NCBI RefSeq assembly: GCF_000069225.1
Contig: NC_010407.1
Location: 310,001-374,000, forward strand
Direction: 5' to 3'
Length of the DNA: 64,000 bases
DNA from: Clavibacter sepedonicus
GTDB taxonomy: Bacteria > Actinomycetota > Actinomycetes > Actinomycetales > Microbacteriaceae
Below the pieces are notes generated by a model. That model had not been told where the DNA came from and did not search any database. It was given only the letters and a program-made list of their open reading frames with translations. The translations under genes were made by a program, and so were the position numbers. Below, piece after piece: positions 49,396 through 58,593 of this stretch. The stretch's first letter is position 1. Every line of letters starts with the position of its first letter.

Positions 49396-50423
49396 TCAGG
49401 CGCGGAGGGGGGCGGCCGTGCGGCCCGGGATCAGCTCGCCGTCGACCGCCGTGTGGCGGGTGCCCGTGACGGTGCCGTCGATGCGGTCGACCACGGCGTC
49501 AACGGCGAGCGTGCCGATGACGGGGATCGGCTGGCGCCACGTGGTGAAGCCGAGGAGCTCGCTCGTGAAGGGCGGCAGGCCGTCGTAGCCGGTGATGGAG
49601 ACGTCCGCCGGGGCGGTGACGCCGCGGCGGCCGAGGCCGTCGAGGATCGCGAGGGCCCACATGTCGCTCGGCGCCATGACCGCGGTCACGCCGCCCGCGT
49701 CGACGATCGCCCGCGCGACGCCGTCCGCGCCGTCGATCTGCCCGTCCGCGTGGTCCTCGCCGCGCACGTGCAGGACGTCGAGGCCGAGCTCGCGGAGGCG
49801 GTCGAGCATCGCGCGGGTGCGGGCGGACATCGTGAGGGAGATGGCGGGCGGGAGCGTGACGACGGCGACGCGGCGGTGGCCGAGCGACGCCACGTGGTCG
49901 GCGAGACCCTGGCCGCCCGTCGTCTCGTCGCAGTAGACGCTGCTGAGCGACGCGTCCACCTCGGGGCGGCCGGCGACGACCGTGGGGATCCGCCGGGCGG
50001 ACGGCAGGATGTCGGCGACCGGGAGTGCGCCGCTGCACACGACGAGCCCCTCGACCTGCAGCGAGACAGCGTCTCGAGGGCCTTGCGCTCCTCCGCCACG
50101 TCGAATGCGCCAAAGCCCGTGGCCGTGACGACCCGGTATCCGCGCTCCGACGCCCGCTGCTGCAGCGCCGTGAGCAGGTGCCCGTAGAAGGGCGTGGACG
50201 CGTCGCGCACGAGCACGCCGAGCGTGTGGGTGCGGTGCGCGGACATCCCGCGCGCGTGGGCGTTGGCCACGTAGCCGAGCGCGGCGGCGGCGTCGCGGAC
50301 CGTCTGCTGCGTGGCGGGGGCGACCCCCGGTGCGCCGGAGAGCGCGCGGGAGACGACGGACTTGGAGACGCCCGCGCGCGCGGCGACGTCGCGGATGGTG
50401 GGGGCGGCGCCGGGGCGGCTCAT
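49396..50423 (-). pseudogene. LacI-family regulator with a frameshift
   Basis: An N-terminal LacI HTH (APTIRDVAARAGVSKSVVSRALSGAPGVAPATQQTVRDAAAALGYV) starts at ATG 50423 and continues into the sugar-binding domain up to EERKALETL. The frame then breaks near 50064-50072. The continuation, LQVEGLVVCSGALPVADILP and on to the C-terminus, is in another frame. The total length of 1028 bases is one short of a multiple of three, consistent with one lost base. The rest is intact (ITGYDGLPPFTSELLGFTTWRQP). It could be a recent inactivation or a sequencing error. Confidence 0.82.
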
Positions 50424-50609
50424 GCGCGGATCCGCGGGGAGGGGGTCCCGGGGTCGGAGGCGGGGCGCGGTGTCGGCGCGGAGTGCGGGGCGGCGGGGGG
50501 CACGGGTCAACGGTAGCGATGCGGGGGCGGCGTGCGGAGACGGCGTGTGGAGACGGCGTGCAGGGCTGGCGTGCGGAGACGGCATGCGGGACGGGCTTGC
50601 GGGACGGGC

Positions 50610-50948
50610 TCAGGGGCGCGCGGGCGGCCGGCGCTCGATGGGCGGCGCATCCGCGGCGGGGGCGGGGTCCGCGCGGGGTGCGGGATCAGCGGCGGGCGCG
50701 GGGTCCACGCGGGGCGGCAGGGGAAGGCCGGTCGCGCTGGCGCCGAGACGGTGGAGGATCGCGCGGCAGGCCAGGCCGAGGAGGCCGGGCGGGCGCGGCG
50801 CGGTAGTCCGGTCGGCGTCCGCGGCGGCCGTCGCGCGCCGGGTCTCGCGGAGCGGGTCGTCGTCGGCGGGATCCCCGGGCCACACGTCGTGCAGCGCGCG
50901 GAGCCGCTCCTGCAGGAGGTCGTCGTCGCGGTCGGGGCTGCTCAGCAC
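50610..50948 (-). CDS. Hypothetical Pro/Ala-rich protein
   Basis: This 112-residue frame starts at GTG 50948, with GGGAG upstream on the minus strand. The first half (LSSPDRDDDLLQERLRALHDVWPGDPADDDPLRETRRA) looks protein-like and acidic. The second half is low-complexity Pro/Ala ([22 protein letters not shown]). No family was recognised. High GC makes long open frames common here, so the call is tentative. Confidence 0.4.
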   Translation of the reverse strand: MLSSPDRDDDLLQERLRALHDVWPGDPADDDPLRETRRATAAADADRTTAPRPPGLLGLACRAILHRLGASATGLPLPPRVDPAPAADPAPRADPAPAADAPPIERRPPARP

Positions 50949-51207
50949 GCGCGGGCTCCCAGGACGGCGCCGCGCGCACGGCCGCGGTCGGCACGGACGC
51001 GGCGCGACGGGTCGGCGGCCGACGGCGTGCGCGGATGCGGTGCGTGCGTCATGGGACCTCGGGCTGCGGCTTGGACGGGAGGGGCACGAGGCTACGGGCC
51101 GCGCGGATCCGGCGTCTCGGCTCCTGCACATGCGGCCGCGCGGATGGGGTGCGACGGGATGGCCGCGCCGCGCCGGCCCGGGCGTCCGCGCGCCCTACGC
51201 TCGGCCC

Positions 51208-52263
51208 ATGACCCCCACCCGTCCCACCCGTCCGACCTGTCCGGCCGGCTCCTCGCGCCCGGCTCGCCGCGCACGCCGTCTCGTCTCGGTGGCGGTGGGA
51301 GCGGCCGCGCTCCTGGCCGTCGTCGTCGGATCCCTGCCGGCCGCCGCGGCGGCGCCGTTCCAGGTCGTCGGGTACGCGGAGGGCGGATCCACGCCGGTGT
51401 CGCGCCTCGACGCGAGCGCCGCCGCGCTCACCTCCGTGGTGGTCGACGGGGTCAACGTCACGTCGGACGGCCGCGGCGTCGCCGCCCCGTCCCCCGAGGC
51501 GATCGCGCTCCTCCGCCAGGCGCACGCGCGCGGCGAGCGGGTCGAGCTGCTGGTGGGCAACTACGACGAGGCGCTCGGCGACTTCTCGCCGGGCATCGCG
51601 GACGCGCTTCTGGGATCCACCGCGAACGTCGACCGGGTGGTGCAGCAGCTCGCCGCCGAGGTCGGCACGCGCGGCTGGGACGGCGTCACGGTCGACCTCG
51701 AGAGCCTCTCCGGCGCGCACCCCGCCGGCCTCACCCGGCTCGTGGCGGGGCTGAAGGCCGCGCTCGGATCCGCGCGCAGCGTCTCCGTCTGCCTCATGGC
51801 GACCACGGGCGACTACCGCCCGCTCGGCTACGACCTCCCGGCGCTCGGCCGCGCCGCCGACCACGTGGTGCTCATGGCCTACGACCAGCACGGGCCGACG
51901 TGGTCCGCCGCGGGGCCCGTCGGCGGGATGCCGTGGGTGAAGGCCGCGCTCGTGCCGGTGCGGAAGGCGGTGCCGGCCGCGCGGATCCAGCTCGGCATCG
52001 CGGGCTACGGCTACACCTGGCCGCGCACCGGCGAGGGGCGGCAGCTCTCCGACCAGGGCGCGCGCGACCTCGTGGCCTCTCAGGAGCGCACGGCCGTGTG
52101 GAGCGCGCAGCAGCAGGAGTGGCGTGCGACCCTGCGCGACGGCACCGTCGTGTGGTGGTCGGATGCGCGCTCGTACGACGCGCGCGTGGCGCTCGCCGAG
52201 CAGCTGGGGCTCGGCGGGGTGGCGGTGTGGTCGCTCGGGCTGTCGGATCCGCTGACGCGATGA
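51208..52263 (+). CDS. Secreted glycoside hydrolase family 18-type protein
   Basis: The 351-residue protein begins with a basic stretch and a hydrophobic signal segment (residues about 25-48, ending AAAAAP), so it is probably exported. The mature part has the GH18 catalytic motif DGVTVDLE with D158, D163 and acid/base E165. VLMAYDQHGP and QLGIAGYGYTWPR are further barrel strands. It resembles the SleL/YaaH group acting on peptidoglycan-like or chitin-like glycans; the substrate is not certain. TACGCT six bases before the ATG suggests a leaderless message. It overlaps the next gene by 4 bases. Confidence 0.85.
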   Translation: MTPTRPTRPTCPAGSSRPARRARRLVSVAVGAAALLAVVVGSLPAAAAAPFQVVGYAEGGSTPVSRLDASAAALTSVVVDGVNVTSDGRGVAAPSPEAIALLRQAHARGERVELLVGNYDEALGDFSPGIADALLGSTANVDRVVQQLAAEVGTRGWDGVTVDLESLSGAHPAGLTRLVAGLKAALGSARSVSVCLMATTGDYRPLGYDLPALGRAADHVVLMAYDQHGPTWSAAGPVGGMPWVKAALVPVRKAVPAARIQLGIAGYGYTWPRTGEGRQLSDQGARDLVASQERTAVWSAQQQEWRATLRDGTVVWWSDARSYDARVALAEQLGLGGVAVWSLGLSDPLTR

Positions 52264-53288
52264 CGCGAGGGGTGGGGACCGGCGGCGCGGGGCCGGCCGG
52301 GGTCTGGCGCGTGCGGGAGCTGCGGCTCGAGCGGATCCACCGGGAGGTCGCCGTGCGGATCGCGGGCGGTCGCGTGACGCTCGCCGACCCCGCCGACGAG
52401 GTCCTCGGCCGCCTCGACCTCAGCATCAGCGACGGCGTGGTCGACCGGCACGTGCACCTCGGGCTCGTCGACCGCGCGGCGCTCGCCGGGTCGCCGGTCA
52501 CGGCCGTGGTCGACCTCGGATGGGATCCGGCGGAGATCGCCCGCATCGCCGCCCGGCCGCCGACCGGAGTGGACGTCCGCTACGCGGGCCCGTTCCACAC
52601 CGCTTTGGGCGGTTACCCCTCGGACCGCGCGTGGGCGCCGTCCGCCGCGGTGCGCGAGGTGGCGCGCGCGGAGGACGCGGCCGCCGCCGTCGCGGAGGCG
52701 CGGGCGGGCGGATCCGGGGCGGTGAAGATCGTGCTGCACGACGGCGGCCAGCTCCTCGCCGACGGCGTGCTCGCCGCGCTGGTCGACGCGGCGCACGACG
52801 CCGGGCTGCCGGCGGCCGTGCACGCGGAGGGCGCGGGGCAGGCGGCACGCGCGATCCGGGCGGGCGCCGACGTGCTCGTGCACGTGCCGTGGACCGAGCG
52901 GCTCGACGACGCCACGCTGCGCGCGTCCGCGACGCGGGACGTCCTCTGGATCTCGACCCTGGCGATCCACGACGGCGCCGACCTCGCGACGGCCCTCGAC
53001 AACGCGCGGCGCTACGTGGCGCTCGGGGGACGGGTCGCCTACGGCACCGACCTCGGCAACGGCGACCTCCCGGTGGGGCTGAACGCGCGGGAGGTCGAGC
53101 TGCTCGGCGAGGTCGGGCTGCGGGGCCCGGCGCTGCTCGAGGCCGTGCTGGGCAGCGCGCCCGGCGTCATCGCGCATGGGCTGGCGAGCCCGGATCCGCT
53201 GCCGTCGTCCGTCGAGGCCACCGCGGCTCAGCTGGTCGCCTGGCTGCGCGGGGCGCACCGGCTGGGGCCCGCGGACCTGCCCGGCTGA
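52260..53288 (+). CDS. Amidohydrolase-superfamily protein
   Basis: The 342-residue protein has metal-ligand motifs of the superfamily: H-x-H in VDRHVHLG, His in AAVHAEGAG and VLVHVPW, and Asp in VAYGTDLGNG. It fits the cyclic-amidohydrolase/imidazolonepropionase-like group, but the substrate is unknown. A signal peptide is absent. ATG overlaps the GH18 stop (ATGA), so the two are probably translated together. The long upstream open frame in the same reading frame is not used. Confidence 0.83.
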   Translation: MTRGVGTGGAGPAGVWRVRELRLERIHREVAVRIAGGRVTLADPADEVLGRLDLSISDGVVDRHVHLGLVDRAALAGSPVTAVVDLGWDPAEIARIAARPPTGVDVRYAGPFHTALGGYPSDRAWAPSAAVREVARAEDAAAAVAEARAGGSGAVKIVLHDGGQLLADGVLAALVDAAHDAGLPAAVHAEGAGQAARAIRAGADVLVHVPWTERLDDATLRASATRDVLWISTLAIHDGADLATALDNARRYVALGGRVAYGTDLGNGDLPVGLNAREVELLGEVGLRGPALLEAVLGSAPGVIAHGLASPDPLPSSVEATAAQLVAWLRGAHRLGPADLPG

Positions 53289-53506
53289 GGGACCGATGCG
53301 TCCGGGTGGGGGCGCGGCCCGGCCGACGGCCAGGGCATGCGCCTAGGGTGAGGCATCCCCTGGACCTCGGGCCGCACGGATCCATCTCCCGTGCGCACGA
53401 CGGAGAGCACGCTCTCCGCGACCCTCCCGCCCCTCCGGGCGGGCGCCGCACGTCGGCGTCCTGTCATCGGAGCGCGCCGGATCCACCCGCTGCCCCAGGA
53501 CCCCCC

Positions 53507-54277
53507 ATGACGCGCATCTCCGAGCTCCTGCTCCCCGCCCTCTCCCTCCCCGGCGTCGCCGCCCGCGTGGGGGAGTTCCTCTACCGGCGGGCGGACGCGT
53601 CCGGCGACATCCACCCGGACGACGCCGCCCGCGGCACGGTCGAGGGTCCGGATTCCGACCGGATCGCGGTCGTCGGCGAGACCGGCATGATCAGCCTGGG
53701 CGTCCGCACCCACCAGATCTCGCTCCCCGCGTTCCTCGCCCGGCACCACGCGACGCGGACGGGACGCGGCGTCGACTGGTCCATCGCCCCCCTGCCGAGC
53801 TCGCGCCTCCGCGAGGCGCCGGCCGTGATCGCGCGTGCCGAGGGCGACCTCGCAGGGGCGGACGCCGTCGTGCTCCTCGCCGGGATCACCGACGTGCTGC
53901 GCGTCACCTCCACCCGCGCGTGGAGGCGGCACATGCGGGGCGCGCTCGACGCGCTGCGGGTGCACGTGCCGGGGGAGGCGTGGATCCTCGTGGCCGACAT
54001 CCCGCCGCTCGACAACGCCGGGAGCCTCTCGCGGCCGGCGCGCGTCGCCGCGGGCGCCCATGCGCAGGCCCTCAACCGGCACACCCGCGAGGTCGTGGAC
54101 GGCCTGCCGTTCACCCGCGCGGTCACGTTCCCCGATGAGCTCACGCGCGCGCTGTGGCGACCGGAGGGGGAGGAGAGCCGGTACCAGCGCACCTACCGCT
54201 CGTGGGGCGCGCACCTGTCGGAGGCGCTCGTCGACGCGCGCGGCGGGGTCTCGGCTGCCGGTGCTCCCGCCGCCTGA
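53507..54277 (+). CDS. SGNH-hydrolase-like protein with altered nucleophile motif
   Basis: The 256-residue protein resembles GDSL/SGNH esterases: a first block VVGETGMISLGV at residues 55-66, a third block VVLLAGITDVL and a last block SWGAHLSEAL. The usual GDS nucleophile motif reads GET (T59) and the GxND block reads GITD. It may therefore be non-catalytic, or another residue may act. No signal peptide is seen. The 218 bases before it contain no recognised element. It precedes the iron transport operon and is not obviously linked to it. Confidence 0.6.
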   Translation: MTRISELLLPALSLPGVAARVGEFLYRRADASGDIHPDDAARGTVEGPDSDRIAVVGETGMISLGVRTHQISLPAFLARHHATRTGRGVDWSIAPLPSSRLREAPAVIARAEGDLAGADAVVLLAGITDVLRVTSTRAWRRHMRGALDALRVHVPGEAWILVADIPPLDNAGSLSRPARVAAGAHAQALNRHTREVVDGLPFTRAVTFPDELTRALWRPEGEESRYQRTYRSWGAHLSEALVDARGGVSAAGAPAA

Positions 54278-54290
54278 TCACCGACCCGGC

Positions 54291-54320
54291 TTGTCGTCAG
54301 TGATGAGGTGAGGCTAACCT
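54291..54320 (+). promoter_or_regulatory. Promoter of the siderophore ABC operon
   Basis: TTGTCG (54291-54296), an 18-base spacer and TAACCT (54315-54320). Transcription would start at about 54327-54329, at the GTG start codon itself. Confidence 0.55.
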
Positions 54321-54322
54321 CA
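54304..54322 (+). promoter_or_regulatory. DtxR/IdeR-type iron box
   Basis: TGAGGTGAGGCTAACCTCA matches the family consensus TTAGGTTAGGCTAACCTAA at 16 of 19 positions. It is nested in a perfect dyad AGGTGAGG-CTAA-CCTCACCT (54306-54325). It covers the -10 box, so an iron-loaded repressor would block polymerase directly. Confidence 0.85.
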
Positions 54323-54328
54323 CCTATC

Positions 54329-55240
54329 GTGACCTCCCTCGCCTCGACCGCTCCCATCGCGCGCGCCGGGAACCGGGATCCGGTGCCGGGATCACCCGCC
54401 GCCTCCGCCCTCGAGGCCCGCGACATCACGGTCGCGTACGGCGACACGGAGGTCGTGCACGGCGCCGGGCTCGAGATCCGGCCGGGCTGCGTCACGGCGC
54501 TCGTCGGCCCGAACGGCAGCGGCAAGTCGACGCTGCTGCGCACGATGGCGCGGCTCCAGGCGGCGCGCTCCGGTTCGCTCGTGCTGCGCGAGGAGAGCAC
54601 CGGCGGCGCTGGCGAGCACGAGTCCGACGCCCTCGACCTCTCCCTCCGCCGCTTCGCGCGCCGCGTCGCCCTCCTCACCCAGGGCCGCCCGACGCCCGGC
54701 GGCCTCAGCGTCCGCGACGTCGTCGAGTTCGGTCGCTACCCGCACCGCGGCCGCTTCGGCGGGGCGGATCCCGAGGGCCGCGCCGCCGTGGATCGCGCGC
54801 TCGACCTCACGGGCCTCGCCGCCCTCGCCGACCGCGGCGTCGACCAGCTCTCCGGCGGCCAGCTCCAGCGCGTCTGGCTCGCGAGCTGCCTCGCCCAGGA
54901 GACGGGCGTGCTGCTCCTCGACGAGCCCACCACGTACCTCGACCTCCGCTACCAGGTCGAGCTCCTCGACCTGGTGCGCGACCTCGCCGACGACGCATCG
55001 ATCGCCGTCGGCGTCGTCCTCCACGACCTCGATCAGGCCGCCGCGCTCGCCGACACCGTCGCGCTGCTCTCCGACGGCCGGATCGTCAAGACCGGCACCC
55101 CATCCGAGGTGCTGACCCCCGACCTCCTCACCGAGGTCTACGGCATCCCCGTCGAGGTCCACGCGGACCCGACGACGGGCAGCCTGCGCACCCGCGCGGT
55201 CGCCCGCCACCACCACAGGAACGAGAGGCTCCACCCGTGA
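54329..55240 (+). CDS. Iron-siderophore ABC transporter ATP-binding protein
   Basis: The 303-residue ATPase is FepC/FecE-like. Walker A is GPNGSGKST, the signature LSGGQLQRVWLA, Walker B VLLLDEPTTYLDL, and the switch histidine is in VVLHDLDQA. It energises the fused permease two genes downstream. GTG at 54329 has no ribosome site in front but lies at the predicted transcription start. It overlaps the receptor gene by 4 bases. Confidence 0.95.
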   Translation: MTSLASTAPIARAGNRDPVPGSPAASALEARDITVAYGDTEVVHGAGLEIRPGCVTALVGPNGSGKSTLLRTMARLQAARSGSLVLREESTGGAGEHESDALDLSLRRFARRVALLTQGRPTPGGLSVRDVVEFGRYPHRGRFGGADPEGRAAVDRALDLTGLAALADRGVDQLSGGQLQRVWLASCLAQETGVLLLDEPTTYLDLRYQVELLDLVRDLADDASIAVGVVLHDLDQAAALADTVALLSDGRIVKTGTPSEVLTPDLLTEVYGIPVEVHADPTTGSLRTRAVARHHHRNERLHP

Positions 55241-56226
55241 TCACGAGACGACGAACCCTGGCGATGACCGCCCTCGCCGCCGCGACAGCGCTCACGCTGA
55301 CCGCATGCGGCACGACCGAGGAGGCGTCCACCGGCGCCGGCGCGACGCCGGCCGGCGAGCAGATCACGCTGACCGACGGCACCGGCGCGGAGGTCACGCT
55401 CGACGGGCCCGCGACGAAGGTCGTCGGCACCGAGTGGAACGTCGTGGAGAACCTCGTGTCGCTGGGCGTGGATCCCGTCGGCGTCGCGGACGTCGCGGGC
55501 TACTCCGCGTGGTCCTCGGCCGTGCCGCTCGTGAACGAGCCCGCCGACATCGGCACGCGCGGCGAGCCGAGCGTGGAGACCATCGCGTCGCTCGCGCCCG
55601 ACCTCATCGTCGCGACCACCGACCTGCCGGCCGACGCGATCACGCAGCTCAAGGCCATCGCGCCCGTGCTGCAGGTGGAGTCCGCGGACGGCAGCAAGCA
55701 GATCCAGCAGAGCGAGGACAACCTCGAGCTCATCGCGAAGGCGACGGGCACGGAGGACAAGGCGACCGAGGTCATCGGCGCCTACGACCAGGCCGTCACG
55801 GACGCCAAGGCGAAGCTCGACGCGGCCGGGCTCGCGGGATCCAAGTTCCTCTTCGCGGACGCCTACGTGGACGCCGGCGCGGTCACCATCCGCCCCTTCG
55901 GGAAGGGCTCGCTCATCGGCGACGTCACGACCGAGCTCGGCCTCGAGAACGCGTGGACGGGCGAGGTCGACCCCGCCTACGGACTCGGATCCACCGACGT
56001 CGAGGGCCTCACGACCATCGGCGACGTGCAGTTCCTCTACAACTCCAACTCCACGCAGGGCGACGACCCGTTCGCGTCCACGCTCGCGGGCAACGCCGTC
56101 TGGAAGTCGCTCCCGTTCGTGACGGCGGGCGACGTGCACCGCATGCCCGACGGCATCTGGGCGTTCGGCGGCCCGGCGTCGATGACGGCGTACGCGAAGG
56201 CCGTGTCCGACCTGCTGGCCGGCTGA
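55237..56226 (+). CDS. Iron-siderophore ABC transporter substrate-binding lipoprotein
   Basis: The 329-residue lipoprotein has an N-terminal signal with lipobox LTAC (about residues 21-24). It belongs to the FecB/FepB-type (PBP type III) family: VVGTEWNVVENLVSLGVDPVGVADVAGYS, IGTRGEPSVETIASLAPDLIVATTDL, and a C-terminal lobe with KSLPFVTAGDVHRMPDGIWAFGGPAS. It captures ferric siderophore outside the membrane. The specific siderophore is unknown and no biosynthesis gene is nearby. GTG overlaps the ATPase stop (GTGA). Confidence 0.95.
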   Translation: MITRRRTLAMTALAAATALTLTACGTTEEASTGAGATPAGEQITLTDGTGAEVTLDGPATKVVGTEWNVVENLVSLGVDPVGVADVAGYSAWSSAVPLVNEPADIGTRGEPSVETIASLAPDLIVATTDLPADAITQLKAIAPVLQVESADGSKQIQQSEDNLELIAKATGTEDKATEVIGAYDQAVTDAKAKLDAAGLAGSKFLFADAYVDAGAVTIRPFGKGSLIGDVTTELGLENAWTGEVDPAYGLGSTDVEGLTTIGDVQFLYNSNSTQGDDPFASTLAGNAVWKSLPFVTAGDVHRMPDGIWAFGGPASMTAYAKAVSDLLAG

Positions 56227-56240
56227 CCCGCGCGCTCCCG

Positions 56241-58397
56241 ATGACCGCTCCCGTCCGCACCGCGCCCCCGTCGGCCGACGCGCCTCCCGCGTCCGCCGCC
56301 GCGGCGGCGATGCCGGATCCCGTCCCGTCGCTGGCCGCCGTCGCGCGCGCCGACGGGGCCGGCCGGATCCCGGTGCGGGCGGTCGCGGTCGTCGGGGCGC
56401 TCGCGCTCCTCGTGGCGGTGCTCGCGGTGATCGACGTCACCCAGGGCACCGCCGCGGTCGGACCGCGCGAGGTGTGGGACGCGCTCACCGGGCGCGCGAC
56501 GCCGGGCGACGCGTCCGTCGTGGTCGCGTCGCGGCTGCCGCGCATGGCCGCGGGGATCCTCGTGGGCCTCGCCCTCGGCGCGGCCGGCGCCGCCCTCCAG
56601 ACCGTGAGCCGCAACGTGCTCGCGTCGCCCGACACGCTCGCCGTGAACGCGGGCGCGTACGCGGCCCTCGCGGTCGCGGCCGTCACCGGGCTCACGCTGC
56701 CGGTGCTCGCGGGCGCCGGCGTCGCGTTCGTGGGCGGCCTCGTCGCGGCGGCGGTCGTGCTCGCGGTCTCGGGCCTCGGATCCGGCACCGTGCGCCTCGT
56801 GCTCGCGGGCAGCGCGCTCGCGCTCGGCCTCGGATCCGTCACCAGCGCGCTCCTCCTCCTCTTCCCGGAGCAGACCAGCGGCCTCTACCGCTGGGGCCAG
56901 GGCGGCATCGGCCAGAACGGGTTCGACGCGGTCGCGCAGATGGCGCCCGTCGTGGTGGTCGCGCTCGGGATCCTGCTCGTCATCACCCGCCGGCTCGACG
57001 CGCTCGGGCTCGGCGACGACGCCGCCCGCAGCCTCGGCGTCCACGTGCGGTCGACCCGCGTGGTCGCCGTGCTCGCCTCGGTGCTGCTCGCCGCCTCCGC
57101 CGTGACGGTCGCCGGCCCCATCGGCTTCGTCGGCCTGTACGCGCCCGCGTTCGTGCGGCCGCTGCGTCGGCTCGTGCCGGGCGTGCGGCGCTCGTGGGTC
57201 TTCATCCCGGTCGCCGGGCTCATGGGCGCGGCCGTCGTGCTCCTCGCCGACGTGCTGCTGCGCGCGGTCGTCGGCGCCGAGGCGTCGGTCGCCGTGCCGA
57301 CCGGGCTCGTCACCTCCCTCATCGGCGCGATCGTGCTCGTGGTGCTGGCCGTGCGCACCCGCGACAGCGCGACGTCCGCGCCCACCGAGCGGCACGGCGT
57401 GGTCACCCGCCGCCGCGTCGCGCTCGTGGTCGGCGCGCTGGTCGCGGTGCTCGTCGGCCTGCTCGTCGCGGCCGTGCTCCTCGGCGACGCGAAGCTGCTC
57501 CTCGGCGACGTCGTCAACGGGATCCGCGGCACCGCCGGCCCCGTCGTCAGCTACGTGCTCGACACCCGCGTGCCGCGCGTGCTCGCCGCCGTGCTGGCCG
57601 GTGCGGCGCTCGCGCTGGCGGGCGTGCTCGTGCAGGCCGTGACCCGGAACCCGCTGGCGGATCCCGCGATCCTCGGCGTCTCCGGCGGCGCGGGCCTCGG
57701 CGCCGTGCTGTTCGTGACCACCGCGCCGCTCGCGTCCGGCTGGGGCATCGCGGGCGCCGCCGGGCTGGGCGCCCTCGCCGCGGCGGCCGTCGTGTTCGGG
57801 CTCGCGGCGCGCGGCGGGTTCCCGCAGAACCGGCTGGTGCTCATCGGCGTCGGCGTCTCGGCGGGCACGGCCGCGGCGATCAGCATGATCATCGTGCTCA
57901 CCGACCCGTTCGACGGGGCGAAGGCGCTCACCTGGCTGTCGGGATCCACCTACGGCCGCGGGTTCGACGACGCCCTGCCAGTGCTGGCCGCGCTCGCGCT
58001 CGCCGTGGCCGTCGCGGCGCCGCGGCACCGGATGCTCGACCTCGTCGCCCTCGACGACGACACCCCGCGCCTCCTCGGCGTCTCGCTCGGTCGCGCGCGC
58101 CTGCTCGCGCTCACGATCGCGGTCGTCCTCACGGCGACGGCGGTGGCGGCCGTGGGCGTGATCGGCTTCGTCGGCCTGGTCGCGCCGCACGCGGCCCGCG
58201 CGCTCGTCGGGTCGCGCCACGCCCGTGTGCTCCCCGTCGCGATCCTGCTGGGCGCCGCCCTCGTGACCCTCGCCGACCTGCTCGGCCGCACCGCGATCGC
58301 CCCGGGCCAGCTCGGCGCCGGCCTCGTCACCGCGCTCGTCGGCACGCCGTACTTCGTGTGGCTGCTGTGGCGCGGGCGGGCGGCGCGGGGGCGGTAG
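56241..58397 (+). CDS. Fused double FecCD siderophore permease
   Basis: The 718-residue protein holds two FecCD permease domains in one chain: residues about 45-370 and about 390-715. The first has LALGAAGAALQTVSRNVLASPDTLAVNAGAY and GPIGFVGLYAP; the second has ALAGVLVQAVTRNPLADPAILGVSGGAG and GVIGFVGLVAPHAAR. It resembles the FhuB arrangement, so one chain should form the whole channel. About 20 spans are expected. ATG at 56241 lies 14 bases after the receptor gene. The last gene of the operon; no terminator was seen. Confidence 0.95.
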   Translation: MTAPVRTAPPSADAPPASAAAAAMPDPVPSLAAVARADGAGRIPVRAVAVVGALALLVAVLAVIDVTQGTAAVGPREVWDALTGRATPGDASVVVASRLPRMAAGILVGLALGAAGAALQTVSRNVLASPDTLAVNAGAYAALAVAAVTGLTLPVLAGAGVAFVGGLVAAAVVLAVSGLGSGTVRLVLAGSALALGLGSVTSALLLLFPEQTSGLYRWGQGGIGQNGFDAVAQMAPVVVVALGILLVITRRLDALGLGDDAARSLGVHVRSTRVVAVLASVLLAASAVTVAGPIGFVGLYAPAFVRPLRRLVPGVRRSWVFIPVAGLMGAAVVLLADVLLRAVVGAEASVAVPTGLVTSLIGAIVLVVLAVRTRDSATSAPTERHGVVTRRRVALVVGALVAVLVGLLVAAVLLGDAKLLLGDVVNGIRGTAGPVVSYVLDTRVPRVLAAVLAGAALALAGVLVQAVTRNPLADPAILGVSGGAGLGAVLFVTTAPLASGWGIAGAAGLGALAAAAVVFGLAARGGFPQNRLVLIGVGVSAGTAAAISMIIVLTDPFDGAKALTWLSGSTYGRGFDDALPVLAALALAVAVAAPRHRMLDLVALDDDTPRLLGVSLGRARLLALTIAVVLTATAVAAVGVIGFVGLVAPHAARALVGSRHARVLPVAILLGAALVTLADLLGRTAIAPGQLGAGLVTALVGTPYFVWLLWRGRAARGR

Positions 58398-58565
58398 GGG
58401 CGGGGCGATTCCGTCGAGGCCGTGCGTGTGCACGCGCTCTGCCGCTAGGCCCGTGAAGTCGAAGGTCGACATGTGAGGCCTGGCCCCCACGGGAGTTGCG
58501 CCGTCTGAGAGGGCCCCGTCCTGCTGGAATTCCAGGCATTCTTGAAGGAGATGCCCGAATTGACG

Positions 58566-58593
58566 TTGAAACGATGGCCTCAGGTGCTACAAT
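58566..58593 (+). promoter_or_regulatory. Near-consensus promoter with extended -10
   Basis: TTGAAA (58566-58571), a 16-base spacer, and TACAAT (58588-58593) preceded by TGC. This is the closest match to the primary sigma consensus in the window. What it transcribes is unclear; it could read toward the small membrane-protein gene or a small RNA ending at the T6 run. Confidence 0.6.

Noticed and set aside
50311..51207. Coding extension upstream of the GH18 gene in the same frame
   Set aside because: It is low-complexity Gly/Arg/Ala sequence; the ATG at 51208 is followed by a clear signal peptide and preceded by a -10 box.
56037..58490. Minus-strand open frame opposite the siderophore permease
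   Set aside because: It is low-complexity His/Arg/Glu sequence caused by the hydrophobic plus-strand gene.
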